A stretch of 64,000 nucleotides of DNA from Spirosoma montaniterrae (GCF_001988955.1 NZ_CP014263.1:1302001-1366000); one strand, 5' to 3'; shown: positions 25,501 to 33,165, numbered from the stretch's first letter. Program-made: numbers and translations. The notes: generated from the letters alone by a model not told the origin.

Positions 25501-26396
25501 CAACCGGCCTTAAACCCGGCGAAACCGTTACCATCAGCAAGGGAAACAACGGCCCCTGGAGTACTGAATTCTGGGTCAGCTTCGAGCGGGCGGGGCAGTA
25601 CACCATCACAGCCACACTCGACCGCGACAACCAGATTACCGAAGGCAATGAGCGAAATAACACCGCCACGCATACGCTCGTCTACCGCGCTCCCAAAGAC
25701 ATGACGGCCTATGTGCTTGAGCGCGCCAGCCGCAGTTACGCGTCGGTGCAACCCGTCGATTCGGTCGTTGCGCTGCTTCGCACGGTGCAGAAACTCGGCC
25801 CGGCGCAGGGAGCCGCTTTGGTGAAAGGTGTGACGGAAGGTTGGAATCTGAAGCAAAAAGCCACCGTCCGCGATGCCGACAAGCCGTTCTTAGCCAGTTT
25901 GAGCAGCACTGTATCGCCCGAAAACAAAGAACGGCTAACGCGCCTGTACGAAGCGTGGGGCCTTGCTTCCGCCGAACCCACCGACCCAAACGTGCAGGTT
26001 GTTCGACTGAAAACCGTGCGTGAAGAGATGCGTTTCGATCAGAAAACATTCGCTGTGCAGGCTGGTAAACCAGTTGAAATTATACTGGAAAACCCCGACG
26101 CCATGCAGCATAATCTCGTGATCGGCAAACCGAAAAGCATGGACATTATTGGCGCAGCAGCCGACAAACTCATCACGGCCAAAGACGGAGCCGAGCGGGC
26201 TTACGTGCCCAGCATCCCGCAGGTGATTGTTGCCACGCCGTTAGTGAATCCTGACCAAACGTATCGGCTGAAATTTACGGCACCCGCGCAACCCGGCGAC
26301 TATCCGTTTATCTGTACGTTTCCCGGCCATTGGCGGCTCATGAATGGCATAATGAAAGTGAGCAGCGCACCGCCAACCGTGAGTAATGTCAGGTAA
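22593..26396 (+). CDS. ThuA / PVC-type b-propeller / HEAT / CARDB / azurin multidomain lipoprotein
   Basis: 1267 residues. A lipobox ends in LTQC (Cys 16). Order seen: ThuA-like domain (about 38-255; EILFLGDNGHH, GLIPVHCASYCF, WTRTYGKGRIFYTAYGHDERTW), a membrane-bound-dehydrogenase-type b-propeller (about 300-690; PIALAWDERGRLFALITKDYPNE, TFDTHAGPSNLRYGFDNWIWGS), HEAT-like repeats (700-870), a His-rich linker (DHQHHDH), a CARDB domain (925-1040) and a C-terminal cupredoxin. The cupredoxin has H1173, C1241, H1246 and M1250; Cys-His and His-Met spacings of 5 and 4 equal those of azurin. No CxxCH heme motif is present. Probably a periplasm-facing sugar-oxidising enzyme passing electrons to copper. 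Confidence 0.82.
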   Translation: MRKLFFYLTAFLLTQCARQQTTQTSQQATRPGNGQPRRTEILFLGDNGHHQPRERVPQLMAALGNRGINITYTDRLEDLNADNLNQYDGLLIYANWDSIPKPQERALLDYVASGHGLIPVHCASYCFRNSAEYVDKVVGGQFWRHKMDTIQTRFTQPNSPITAGLPSFKAYDETYLHSHLQPDNNVLAVRDIKADQASDKPGVAEEPYTWTRTYGKGRIFYTAYGHDERTWSQPGFHALLERGILWAVGDEVKKLYDALNPQPFAYDEAKLPNYEKRPGPQLRQKPLSPEESMKHIQVPVGFVLDLFAHEPNVMHPIALAWDERGRLFALITKDYPNERKPEGTGSDYIVICEDTNADGKADKFTNFAEGLNIPTGMTFANGGLYVAQAPHMLFLQDTNGDDKADVKKIVFTGFGTFDTHAGPSNLRYGFDNWIWGSIGYSGFKGKFGPSSPGADSVKFGQGFFRFKTDGSKLEYITSTSNNTWGLAFNESGDVFGSTANNAHGWYAPIPNRYFSGGPHLRENGSRPTDTHKDMKPITPRVRQVDVFGGFTAAAGHNFYTARAFPKEYWNRVAFVCEPTGHIVHQNVMQKTGTDYEDTEAAGVGFNLMAGADEWFAPVFAETGPDGAVWVVDWYSFIIQHNPTPQGFENGKGNAYETNLRDFTHGRIYRVGYKNAKPYAPISLSKDRPTELLAALKNDNLFWRMTAQRLLIERGQKDVVPQLLDVLKDTSVDEFGNNPAVIHALWTLDGLGELPENQLEMLLKHPASNVRKTAVQVLPRTKQSVDALLRADKLNDTEPLVVLNALLALSESPRDAVVNDALLSRLTKATEMNDRWLPDAFALALSGNGGQLLKAYLKQTAQNVPAQPATAPADHQHHDHVAPKQGSGPNPPAVNQSVIPSVNKPDLVVSVIRTTPESPEVRQGAKVEVYVTNMGDREIPAGTPVPLNLRIEGPAKSTDPAKIDYVSVAHTTGLKPGETVTISKGNNGPWSTEFWVSFERAGQYTITATLDRDNQITEGNERNNTATHTLVYRAPKDMTAYVLERASRSYASVQPVDSVVALLRTVQKLGPAQGAALVKGVTEGWNLKQKATVRDADKPFLASLSSTVSPENKERLTRLYEAWGLASAEPTDPNVQVVRLKTVREEMRFDQKTFAVQAGKPVEIILENPDAMQHNLVIGKPKSMDIIGAAADKLITAKDGAERAYVPSIPQVIVATPLVNPDQTYRLKFTAPAQPGDYPFICTFPGHWRLMNGIMKVSSAPPTVSNVR

Positions 26397-26439
26397 ACAG
26401 ATTTTTAGTCAGAAGTGGTGAAACTTACGGATGAACAAC

Positions 26440-27366
26440 CTACTTCGACCTACTTACGGACGATTTATCGACTTCGGGGAGAAGGGCCGTTTGCGGAATG
26501 CGAATAGTGAATTCACTGCCTTTGCCAAGTTCACTTTGTACGTCGATGGTCCAATTGTGAGCCAGCACGATACGATGCACATAACTTAACCCCAGTCCAA
26601 AACCTTTCACGCTGGGCTGATTGCGGTCATGTACGCGAAAGAAGGGCTGAAAAATCTGACCGATAAACTGGGCCGGAATTCCTACGCCCTGGTCACGAAC
26701 GGCAATAAGCAACCCCCCAGCCGTTTCCTCGGCTCGTAGGGTAATAATGGGTTCAGTGGGACTGTATTTAACGGCATTATCCAGCAAGTTATGGAGTACA
26801 TTGGTTAAATGCAGCCGGTCGGCCAGAAAATGCGCGTTGGTAGCAGGCAGGCAAAGCTGTAAATAATCAGCGTGGCGTTCGGCTACGGATGATAGCAATT
26901 GATAAACTGAAACGGGTTCATTGTTCAGGATCAGGGTATTGCGCTCCGCACGGGCCAGCGTCAGCATGGTTTCTACCTGATGTTGCAGGCGTTCTGACTC
27001 TTCGCGGATAATGCGAATGTATTTATCCGAACGTTCGGGCTGATTACGGGCAATGGGCGAGTCAAGAATGTCGGCAGCCATACGTATGGCTGCAATGGGC
27101 GTCTGAAATTCATGCACTAACGAGTGCAGTACTTCAGTATGTATAACGGCGGAGCGTGGCTGTAGCAGAATGCGCCAGATGAGAAAACCCAGGGTAATTT
27201 GCGAGGCTATGGTAAGTAATACCAGTGCCCACGAACGGGTAGTTGGTGAAATACCCAGGGTAGTACCGGACAGAGGAGACCAGTCGATAAAAAGCAACAC
27301 GGCGGATGCAATTGTCAGCAGCAATGCAGCGACAATAAACGGCAATGCAGTAGTGCGGTTAGCCAT
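26440..27366 (-). CDS. Orphan sensor histidine kinase
   Basis: 308 residues. Two N-terminal membrane helices (LPFIVAALLLTIASAVLLF and WALVLLTIASQITLGFLIW) flank a short periplasmic loop. The H-box LVHEFQTPIAAIR (His near 96) is followed by the N-box LHNLLDNAVKYSP, the G1 motif VRDQGVGIPAQ, F-box and G2 GFGLGLSYVHRIV. It is a standard HisKA/HATPase_c kinase, complete in its ATPase motifs. No response regulator lies nearby, so its partner is elsewhere. It converges on the ThuA fusion gene with a 43-bp gap. The sensed signal is unknown; the loop is too short for a large ligand domain. Confidence 0.9.
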   Translation of the reverse strand: MANRTTALPFIVAALLLTIASAVLLFIDWSPLSGTTLGISPTTRSWALVLLTIASQITLGFLIWRILLQPRSAVIHTEVLHSLVHEFQTPIAAIRMAADILDSPIARNQPERSDKYIRIIREESERLQHQVETMLTLARAERNTLILNNEPVSVYQLLSSVAERHADYLQLCLPATNAHFLADRLHLTNVLHNLLDNAVKYSPTEPIITLRAEETAGGLLIAVRDQGVGIPAQFIGQIFQPFFRVHDRNQPSVKGFGLGLSYVHRIVLAHNWTIDVQSELGKGSEFTIRIPQTALLPEVDKSSVSRSK

Positions 27367-27481
27367 AAAAGTGGCAATTTCATGGGGTCAGGAAGAGAAA
27401 CGGTTGCGTACTTATCCAAAGTAATTCAGTAAGGACGGACCGTTGGTGTGAAAGTCACATGAAATTACGGCAATTTTTTAG

Positions 27482-27525
27482 TTACACAAAAAAAGCCTAC
27501 TATTCAGTAGGCTTTTTTTGTGTAA
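27482..27525. terminator. Perfect bidirectional intrinsic terminator
   Basis: 20-bp arms 27482-27501 and 27506-27525 pair perfectly around a 4-nt loop. The GC core AGTAGGC is flanked by seven A residues on one side and seven T residues on the other, giving a U-run on both strands. It ends the histone-like gene (stop at 27542). Confidence 0.9.
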
Positions 27526-27541
27526 GGTATTGCAAATACCT

Positions 27542-28036
27542 TTATGCTTTCTCGGCTGGCGTTTCGCTAACGGGGGGTGTGCTGGCCGGTGATGCTGGTT
27601 TGGGGGTAGCTGGCTTGGCGGGTGCTGCTTTAGGGCCGGAAGCTGGTTTAGCTGGCGAAGGTTTGGGGCTGGAAACGGTTGGGCTGGTCTTGGTTTCAGG
27701 CGTTGCTTCGGTGGCAACAGGTGCTACGACAACCGGCTTTTGTGTTTTCTTGTTAACGGCGCGTTTTGCGTTTTTCTCAGCCTTGGCTGCGTTCTTTTTC
27801 GCTTTGGTAGCCTCTTTTTGGGCTTTCTTTTGCGTATCTTTTGCCGGTTTGGCCTTCTTCTTTTCGTCTTTAGCCATCAATTTAGATAGCTTCTTCGCCA
27901 GTTTCTCTGCCGACTTCTCGATGGATTTTTTCATCTTCTTGGTTGCTTCGCCTGCTTCACCAAGTTTGGTTTCTATCGAGCTGATAATGTCTGACGTCAG
28001 CGACTGCTGTTTGCTTTTGTTGATTTTGGTTGCCAT
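27542..28036 (-). CDS. Histone H1-like Lys/Ala/Pro-rich protein
   Basis: 164 residues in two parts. Residues 1-55 are an amphipathic helical region (SLTSDIISSIETKLGEAG, then Lys-rich KKMKKSIEKSAEKLAKKL). Residues 55-164 are almost only Lys, Ala, Pro, Thr and Ser (KPAKDTQKKAQKEATKAKK, then PKPSPAKPASGPKAAPAK). This resembles the C-terminal tail of eukaryotic H1 and the Hc1/AlgR3-type bacterial DNA-condensing proteins. A nucleoid role is inferred from composition alone. The opposite-strand frame (203 codons) is a shadow of the biased composition. Confidence 0.75.
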   Translation of the reverse strand: MATKINKSKQQSLTSDIISSIETKLGEAGEATKKMKKSIEKSAEKLAKKLSKLMAKDEKKKAKPAKDTQKKAQKEATKAKKNAAKAEKNAKRAVNKKTQKPVVVAPVATEATPETKTSPTVSSPKPSPAKPASGPKAAPAKPATPKPASPASTPPVSETPAEKA

Positions 28037-28111
28037 AGTTTATATAAGAAAAAAATTTACAAAGAAATAGCTTTTTTAAATGAGAAAAGCAAGTTCAATG
28101 TTAAATTTATA

Positions 28112-28642
28112 TTATCTTTTTTGGAGGTAATCCCAGCAAATAATCCCTGCTGTAACGGCAATATTGAGCGAATGTTTCGTGCCAAACTGAGGAATTTCCA
28201 GCACGGTATCGGCCTGCTGTATTACGTCATTTCGTACACCAGTCACTTCATTGCCCAATACAAACGCGTACTTTCGGTTCGGTTCCGGCTGGAAGTCGGT
28301 CAGCGACGTGCTGCCTTCCGCCTGTTCGACGGCCACTATCAGCCAGCCGCTCTGTTGTAATTGTTTGGTCAAAACCAGTATATCGGGAGCGTATGTCCAG
28401 CTAACGGATTCAGTAGCGCCGAGAGCGGTTTTGGTAATGTCGCGGTGGGGTGGCTGACCAGTAATGCCGCATAGATACAGTTGCTCAGCCCGGAAAGCGT
28501 CGGCTGTTCGGAACACCGAACCTACGTTGTTGAGGCTGCGAACATCATCTAAAATCAGGCAGTAAGGAAATTTTTCGGCGGTTTTAAATTCATCGACCGA
28601 GAGCCGGTTCAGTTCATCGAGAGCGAGTTTACGGGGAGACAT
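28112..28642 (-). CDS. TrmH/SpoU-family RNA 2'-O-methyltransferase
   Basis: 176 residues from ATG 28642. All three SPOUT motifs are visible: motif 1 SLNNVGSVFRTADAF, motif 2 FVLGNEVTGV and motif 3 IPQFGTKHSLNIAVTAGII. These trefoil-knot enzymes use S-adenosylmethionine to methylate ribose 2'-OH in tRNA or rRNA. There is no N-terminal substrate-binding domain beyond about 20 residues, which is closer to TrmH than to RlmB. The exact RNA target cannot be assigned. A longer start at 28717 would overlap the HigB promoter and is disfavoured. Confidence 0.9.
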   Translation of the reverse strand: MSPRKLALDELNRLSVDEFKTAEKFPYCLILDDVRSLNNVGSVFRTADAFRAEQLYLCGITGQPPHRDITKTALGATESVSWTYAPDILVLTKQLQQSGWLIVAVEQAEGSTSLTDFQPEPNRKYAFVLGNEVTGVRNDVIQQADTVLEIPQFGTKHSLNIAVTAGIICWDYLQKR

Positions 28643-28707
28643 AATAGTGTATCGTGGAATTATTAGGCAAAGAAACGTCAGAAGAGGAGAAATAGTTAGT
28701 TTTGGGG

Positions 28708-29061
28708 ATGCAATCACCGATTCGGGAAGTTGTTAGTTATAAGCACTATTTCAAGGAATTTAATGACCGCCAAACCTCAACCGTACAACGAAAGATTGAG
28801 TATGTGCTTGACTTGATTCGCTACGTTCAGCGCGTTCCCGAGAAGTTTTTGAAACACGTAGAAGGGAGCAAAGGTATTTATGAAATACGCGTCGAGGTCA
28901 GTAGCAATATCTACCGAATTTTTTGTTTCTTCGATGAAGGCCAGTTAGTTATTCTAATGAATGGCTTCCAAAAGAAATCCCAGAAGACACCAAAGAACGA
29001 AATCGAATTGGCCGAGCGTTTAAAAGAGGAGTACTTTGTAGAAAAGTTAACGGAGCTATGA
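28708..29061 (+). CDS. HigB/RelE-type toxin
   Basis: 117 residues from ATG 28708. The pattern FKEFNDRQTSTVQRKIEYVLDLIRYVQRVPEKFLKHVEGSKGIYEIRVEVSSNIYRIFCFFDEGQLVILMNGFQKKSQKTPKNEIELAERLKEEYF, given here only as the order of its blocks in words, is a helical pair, then KGIYEIRVEVSSNIYRIFCF, then NGFQKKSQKTP. This is the typical phage-derived Gp49/HigB form, an mRNA endonuclease acting on ribosomes. The stop overlaps the antitoxin start (ATGA, 29058-29061), so toxin precedes antitoxin as in higBA loci. A -7-like TAGTTTTG lies at 28697-28704. Confidence 0.85.
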   Translation: MQSPIREVVSYKHYFKEFNDRQTSTVQRKIEYVLDLIRYVQRVPEKFLKHVEGSKGIYEIRVEVSSNIYRIFCFFDEGQLVILMNGFQKKSQKTPKNEIELAERLKEEYFVEKLTEL

Positions 29062-29363
29062 TTATCGCAACAGACCACCCCAACGTAACAACGTTTGAGC
29101 AGCATTTAGAAGAGAAATACGGTAAGCGGGGAACGATGGCCCGTGATTCGTATGAAGCAGAAGCGCGTGCATTCAGAATTGCCGAGATGCTGAAGGAAGA
29201 ACGCCGACTGGCTAAACTAACACAGGAAGAACTGGCTCAAAAAACAGGCACTCAGAAAAGCTTGATTGCCCGATTGGAGCGGGGAAAAATTGAACTGTCA
29301 ACGGCGATGCTGAATGTACTGTTCGAAGCTGGTTTTGGAAAGGCGTTTCAGTTGCAGAAATGA
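29058..29363 (+). CDS. HigA/XRE-family antitoxin
   Basis: 101 residues. An XRE helix-turn-helix occupies about residues 47-97: LTQEELAQKTGTQKSLIARLERGKIELSTAMLNVLFEAG. The N-terminal part (EQHLEEKYGKRGTMARDSYEAEARAFRIAEMLKEERR) matches HigA-type antitoxins. It neutralises the adjacent HigB-type toxin and probably represses the operon. Translation is coupled through the 4-bp ATGA overlap. No operator palindrome was identified with certainty. Confidence 0.87.
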   Translation: MIIATDHPNVTTFEQHLEEKYGKRGTMARDSYEAEARAFRIAEMLKEERRLAKLTQEELAQKTGTQKSLIARLERGKIELSTAMLNVLFEAGFGKAFQLQK

Positions 29364-29483
29364 AAAGTTTGTTTCGCTTCGTAAATAAAGTCCTCCCATT
29401 GCATAAAGAGCTGCACATAACAAGGTAGTAAATCAAAACAACATGTATACGTAGAATAATGCCTTAAATCCTTTGTCGATTTT

Positions 29484-29508
29484 ATAACTTTTATAGTTAT
29501 TATTTTTG
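29484..29508 (+). promoter_or_regulatory. Palindrome and -7 box upstream of mutS
   Basis: ATAACT-tttat-AGTTAT (29484-29500) abuts TATTTTTG (29501-29508), an exact TAnnTTTG match, about 100 bp before mutS. The palindrome sits where a repressor or activator would contact the promoter. Besides this, 29364-29605 is an AT-rich gap with no gene. Confidence 0.4.
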
Positions 29509-29605
29509 TTTATTAAGTGTATTTGCGAATGGCTCACTATAAGACGTCAGTTTCTTCTTTTCACTAAATTGGTTAAATTTGTTAGAAAAAGAAAGGTAAA
29601 AAACA

Positions 29606-32251
29606 GTGAAGACAGCCGCTGCCGCAAGTCCGCAAAAAAAGAAGAACGAAACGCCCCTAAACCGTCAATACAACCAGATTAAAGCCAAATACCCCGGTGC
29701 GCTGCTGCTCTTTCGCGTCGGTGATTTTTACGAAACCTTCGGCGATGATGCAGTAAAAGCCAGTAAAATTCTGGGTATTACGCTTACCAAACGTAACAAC
29801 GGCGGAGCCAACGAAGAACTCGCCGGATTTCCTCATCACTCGCTCGATACGCATCTGCCCAAACTGGTTCGGGCAGGCGAACGCGTTGCCATATGCGATC
29901 AGCTCGAAGACCCGGCGCAGGCTAAAGGCATAGTCAGGCGGGGCGTTACCGAACTCGTTACGCCGGGCGTGTCGTTCAACGACAACGTTCTGGACATGCG
30001 CCGGAACAACTACCTCGCGGCTGTGCATTTTGGTAAAACAGACGATCAGTTCGGTGTCTCGTTCCTCGACGTATCGACGGGGGAGTTTCTGGCATCGCAG
30101 GGTAATTCGGCCTATGTCGATAAATTGTTGCAGAGTTTCAATCCCTCGGAGGTGCTATACTGCAAGCGCAACCGGCAGGAGTTCGGCACGTTGTTCGGCG
30201 ACAAGTTTCATACTTATACGCTCGAAGACTGGGCTTTTACGTATGACTTTGGCTATAACTACCTCAAACAGCATTTTCAGACTACTTCGCTGAAGGGTTT
30301 TGGTATTGAGGGACTCCCCGATGGTATCATCGCAGCCGGCGTAATTCTGCACTACCTTAATGAGACCGAACATAAAGACCTTCAGCACATTACCCGCGTT
30401 ACGCGGCTCGAAGAAGACCGTTATGTATGGCTCGACCGGTTTACTATCCGTAACCTCGAACTAACAGCCGCACAGCAGGAGGGGGGCGTGCCGCTGATTC
30501 ATATTCTCGATCAGACCGTTACGCCGATGGGGGCGCGGCTGCTTCGTAAGTGGCTCAATCTCCCACTCAAAGAAAAGGCCCTGATCGATGAGCGGCTGAA
30601 TATGGTTGAACTGCTCGTGAACGACATCGAGCTGGCCGACGTGATGGTGAATCATCTTCGGCAGATCGGTGATTTGGAGCGGTTAGTCTCCAAAGTAGCG
30701 GTTCGGCGCATCAACCCCCGCGAGTTGGTACAACTAAAGCGGTCGCTGCAACACGTGTTGCCGATCAAAGAGATGCTGATTACGGCACTCAGCCAGAATG
30801 AGTCGCTCTCGCTGAAAAAATACGCCGATCAGCTTAATCCAGTGGCGTTTTTGATTGATCGTATCGACGCTGAATTGCGCGACGACCCGCCTGCACTCTC
30901 GAACCAGGGCAATATGATAAAGCCTGATATCAACGCCGAATTAGACGCTCTGACCGCTATTGCTTATTCGGGTAAAGATTACCTGTTGCAGTTGCAGGAG
31001 CGTGAGATTCAGCGCACGGGTATTGGCTCACTTAAAATATCGTACAATAAAGTATTCGGTTATTATCTGGAAGTAACGCACGCCCACAAAAATCGCGTAC
31101 CCGACGACTGGATCAGAAAGCAAACGCTCGTCAATGCCGAACGCTACGTAACGCCTGAACTGAAAGAATACGAGGAGAAAATCCTGAATGCTGAAGAGCA
31201 GATTTTTCAGATCGAAGCCCGCATGTTCAACGAACTGGTGGTGGCTGCTGGCGAATATGTCGGTGCTATTCAGCAAAATGCACGCGTACTGTCGGTACTC
31301 GACGTGCTGTCGTCGTTTGCGCGTGTAGCCGTTCGGAATAAATACGTGCGTCCGCAGATTAATGAAAGCAAAGTGCTGACTATCAAAGACGGACGGCACC
31401 CGGTTATTGAGCAGCAACTGCCGCCCGGCGAACCCTATATTCCCAACGATATTTATTTAGACGACGAAACGCAGCAGATTATCATCATTACGGGGCCAAA
31501 CATGGCCGGTAAATCGGCTCTGTTACGGCAAACGGCTCTGATTGTGCTGATGGCGCAGTCGGGTAGTTTCGTACCGGCGTCGATGGCCGAGATTGGCTTG
31601 GTCGATAAAATTTTTACGCGCGTGGGAGCCAGCGATAACCTCTCGCGGGGCGAAAGCACGTTCATGGTCGAGATGACCGAAACGGCCAGCATTCTTAATA
31701 ACCTGAGCGAACGCAGTTTGGTGTTGATGGACGAAATCGGGCGTGGCACCAGCACGTATGACGGTGTCTCGATTGCCTGGGCCATTACCGAATACCTGCA
31801 CAACCAAACCGACTGCCGACCCAAAACGCTGTTCGCCACCCACTACCACGAACTCAACGATCTGGCCGCCGACAACCCGCGCATCCGAAACTTCAATGTG
31901 GCCGTGAAGGAAATGGGTAACAAAGTGATTTTTCTACGAAAACTGAAAGAAGGCGGCTCGGAACACAGTTTCGGTATTCACGTGGCGCAGATGGCTGGTA
32001 TGCCGTCGCAGGTCGTGAACCGGGCCGGGCAAATTCTGAAGCAGTTGGAAGCGTCGCACGTTCGCGAGAATAACAAAGAGCGCATTCGCGAAGCCGCCCC
32101 TGCCGAGCGGGAATTAGCCCTGCGTATCATTGAAGCAGGCGACCCCAAATCGGAAGCTATCAAAGAAAAACTCCGCACCATCGACGTGAACCGCCTGACG
32201 CCCATTGAGGCTCTCCTGAAACTAAACGAGTTGCTGAAGATGCTGGAGTAG
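29606..32251 (+). CDS. mutS: DNA mismatch repair protein MutS
   Basis: 881 residues, full length. The N-terminal mismatch-reading motif is FRVGDFYETFGDDA (Phe-Tyr-Glu), followed by the connector, the lever/clamp, and the ATPase with Walker A ITGPNMAGKSALLRQ, Walker B LVLMDEIGRGTSTYDG and the signature ATHYHEL. MutS recognises base mismatches and small loops as a dimer and recruits MutL. Translation starts at GTG 29606; residues 1-14 are a Lys/Ala leader. The next 450 bp contain a folD relic rather than the usual neighbour. Confidence 0.97.
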   Translation: MKTAAAASPQKKKNETPLNRQYNQIKAKYPGALLLFRVGDFYETFGDDAVKASKILGITLTKRNNGGANEELAGFPHHSLDTHLPKLVRAGERVAICDQLEDPAQAKGIVRRGVTELVTPGVSFNDNVLDMRRNNYLAAVHFGKTDDQFGVSFLDVSTGEFLASQGNSAYVDKLLQSFNPSEVLYCKRNRQEFGTLFGDKFHTYTLEDWAFTYDFGYNYLKQHFQTTSLKGFGIEGLPDGIIAAGVILHYLNETEHKDLQHITRVTRLEEDRYVWLDRFTIRNLELTAAQQEGGVPLIHILDQTVTPMGARLLRKWLNLPLKEKALIDERLNMVELLVNDIELADVMVNHLRQIGDLERLVSKVAVRRINPRELVQLKRSLQHVLPIKEMLITALSQNESLSLKKYADQLNPVAFLIDRIDAELRDDPPALSNQGNMIKPDINAELDALTAIAYSGKDYLLQLQEREIQRTGIGSLKISYNKVFGYYLEVTHAHKNRVPDDWIRKQTLVNAERYVTPELKEYEEKILNAEEQIFQIEARMFNELVVAAGEYVGAIQQNARVLSVLDVLSSFARVAVRNKYVRPQINESKVLTIKDGRHPVIEQQLPPGEPYIPNDIYLDDETQQIIIITGPNMAGKSALLRQTALIVLMAQSGSFVPASMAEIGLVDKIFTRVGASDNLSRGESTFMVEMTETASILNNLSERSLVLMDEIGRGTSTYDGVSIAWAITEYLHNQTDCRPKTLFATHYHELNDLAADNPRIRNFNVAVKEMGNKVIFLRKLKEGGSEHSFGIHVAQMAGMPSQVVNRAGQILKQLEASHVRENNKERIREAAPAERELALRIIEAGDPKSEAIKEKLRTIDVNRLTPIEALLKLNELLKMLE

Positions 32252-32354
32252 GCTGATTTATGTGATTTGATAAGTTAAATTTGAAATAATTAACACATAT
32301 AAAGGCCATTAAGAAAGTGGAGTCATATCACTCACTTTGTAGGAATGGGTTTTC

Positions 32355-32387
32355 AATGTCGCAAATTATTGCAAAATTTGCGACATT
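32355..32387. promoter_or_regulatory. 13-7-13 palindrome near the accessory cassette border
   Basis: The arms AATGTCGCAAATT (32355-32367) and AATTTGCGACATT (32375-32387) are perfect complements around a 7-bp spacer. The 11-bp core arms with a short spacer resemble both a dimeric operator and a tyrosine-recombinase site. It lies between mutS and the folD relic. No second copy was seen up to 33950. Confidence 0.5.
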
Positions 32388-32411
32388 AATTGGAACGCAC
32401 GAGCCATCGCG

Positions 32412-32680
32412 AGAGTGTTCGAGGCTGTGCAGAACGTAAAAAACAACCCCGATATTGACGGGCTGATTGTGCAGTTATCGCTCCCCAAACACATCAACCC
32501 CGACCGTGTGATGGAGACCATCGACCTGACCAAAGACCTCAAGGGCTTTCACCCCATCAACATTGGCCGCATGGCGAGGGGCTGCCTGCCTACGTATCGG
32601 CCACTCGCGTGGGCCTGATGACCATCTGTTCGCTGATGCAGAATACGCTGAAAGCCGCACGGGGCGAGCTGTACAGGTAG
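32412..32680 (+). pseudogene. folD: folD relic (methylenetetrahydrofolate dehydrogenase/cyclohydrolase), truncated and frameshifted
   Basis: The first frame reads FEAVQNVKNNPDIDGLIVQ, then LSLPKHINPD and KDLKGFHPINIGRMA, the middle of FolD including the DGLIVQLPLP signature and FHPxNxGRMA. At about 32575 the frame must shift by one base to continue as EGLPAYVSAT and VGLMTI, again FolD-like. Both the N-terminal 90 residues and the whole NADP-binding C-terminal half are missing (normal length about 290). So this is decay after a deletion or insertion, not a gene. A functional folD is probably elsewhere. Confidence 0.8.
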
Positions 32681-32706
32681 GTTCATTCTATTAAATTCAC
32701 GCAGCC

Positions 32707-33165
32707 GTGTATAGTTTTATCGTTAGTTTAAGACCGAAATCCTACAATAGTTGGGGAAAGTTGCCTGAGCCAAAGAAAAGTGCTTACAAAGAATCCCTGC
32801 GGAGTGCTTTTAATGCGAATCATGGGGGGCATATACCAGTTGGGGGAGAGTTATACGGGTTGGTTTACCATTTTTATCGAGAGGATAATGGTATTGATGC
32901 CGACAACTTAAGCAAACCAATATGGGATTGTTTAAAAGGTGTACTTTTTGAAGACGACAGGCAAGTAAAACTGCGTATTGCTGGTAGTTTTGACTTAACT
33001 AAAAACGACTTTGCTAAAATTGATAGCACAGGTTTGCCAGGATTAATAGTAACACAGTTTCTGGACGCTTTGAATAATGAAACCGAAAATCACATTCTGT
33101 ATGTTGAGTGTGGTGTGTTTAATGCTGACATGGTTAAATTGAACATGAACAGATATGGAAATTAG
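32707..33165 (+). CDS. RusA-like Holliday junction resolvase
   Basis: 152 residues starting at GTG 32707. The RusA core is clear: DADNLSKPIWDCLKGVLFEDDRQ at residues 64-86, with acidic D64, D66 and D83/D84 equivalent to the metal-binding Asp residues of RusA (DxDN...DDxQ). RusA enzymes are phage-derived endonucleases that cut four-way DNA junctions. The codon use is more AT-rich than flanking genes. It overlaps the PD-(D/E)XK gene by 11 bp, implying coupled expression. The C-terminal 50 residues are unrecognised. Confidence 0.83.
   Translation: MYSFIVSLRPKSYNSWGKLPEPKKSAYKESLRSAFNANHGGHIPVGGELYGLVYHFYREDNGIDADNLSKPIWDCLKGVLFEDDRQVKLRIAGSFDLTKNDFAKIDSTGLPGLIVTQFLDALNNETENHILYVECGVFNADMVKLNMNRYGN

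Noticed and set aside
22593..26396. Heme c binding in the ThuA fusion protein
   Set aside because: No CxxCH motif occurs in the translated sequence; the electron-carrier role is taken by the cupredoxin end.
27459..28070. 203-codon open frame on the plus strand
   Set aside because: It is the antisense of the Lys/Ala/Pro-rich histone-like gene, whose biased codons leave the opposite frame open. The product would be an implausible run of Phe, Ala and Gly.
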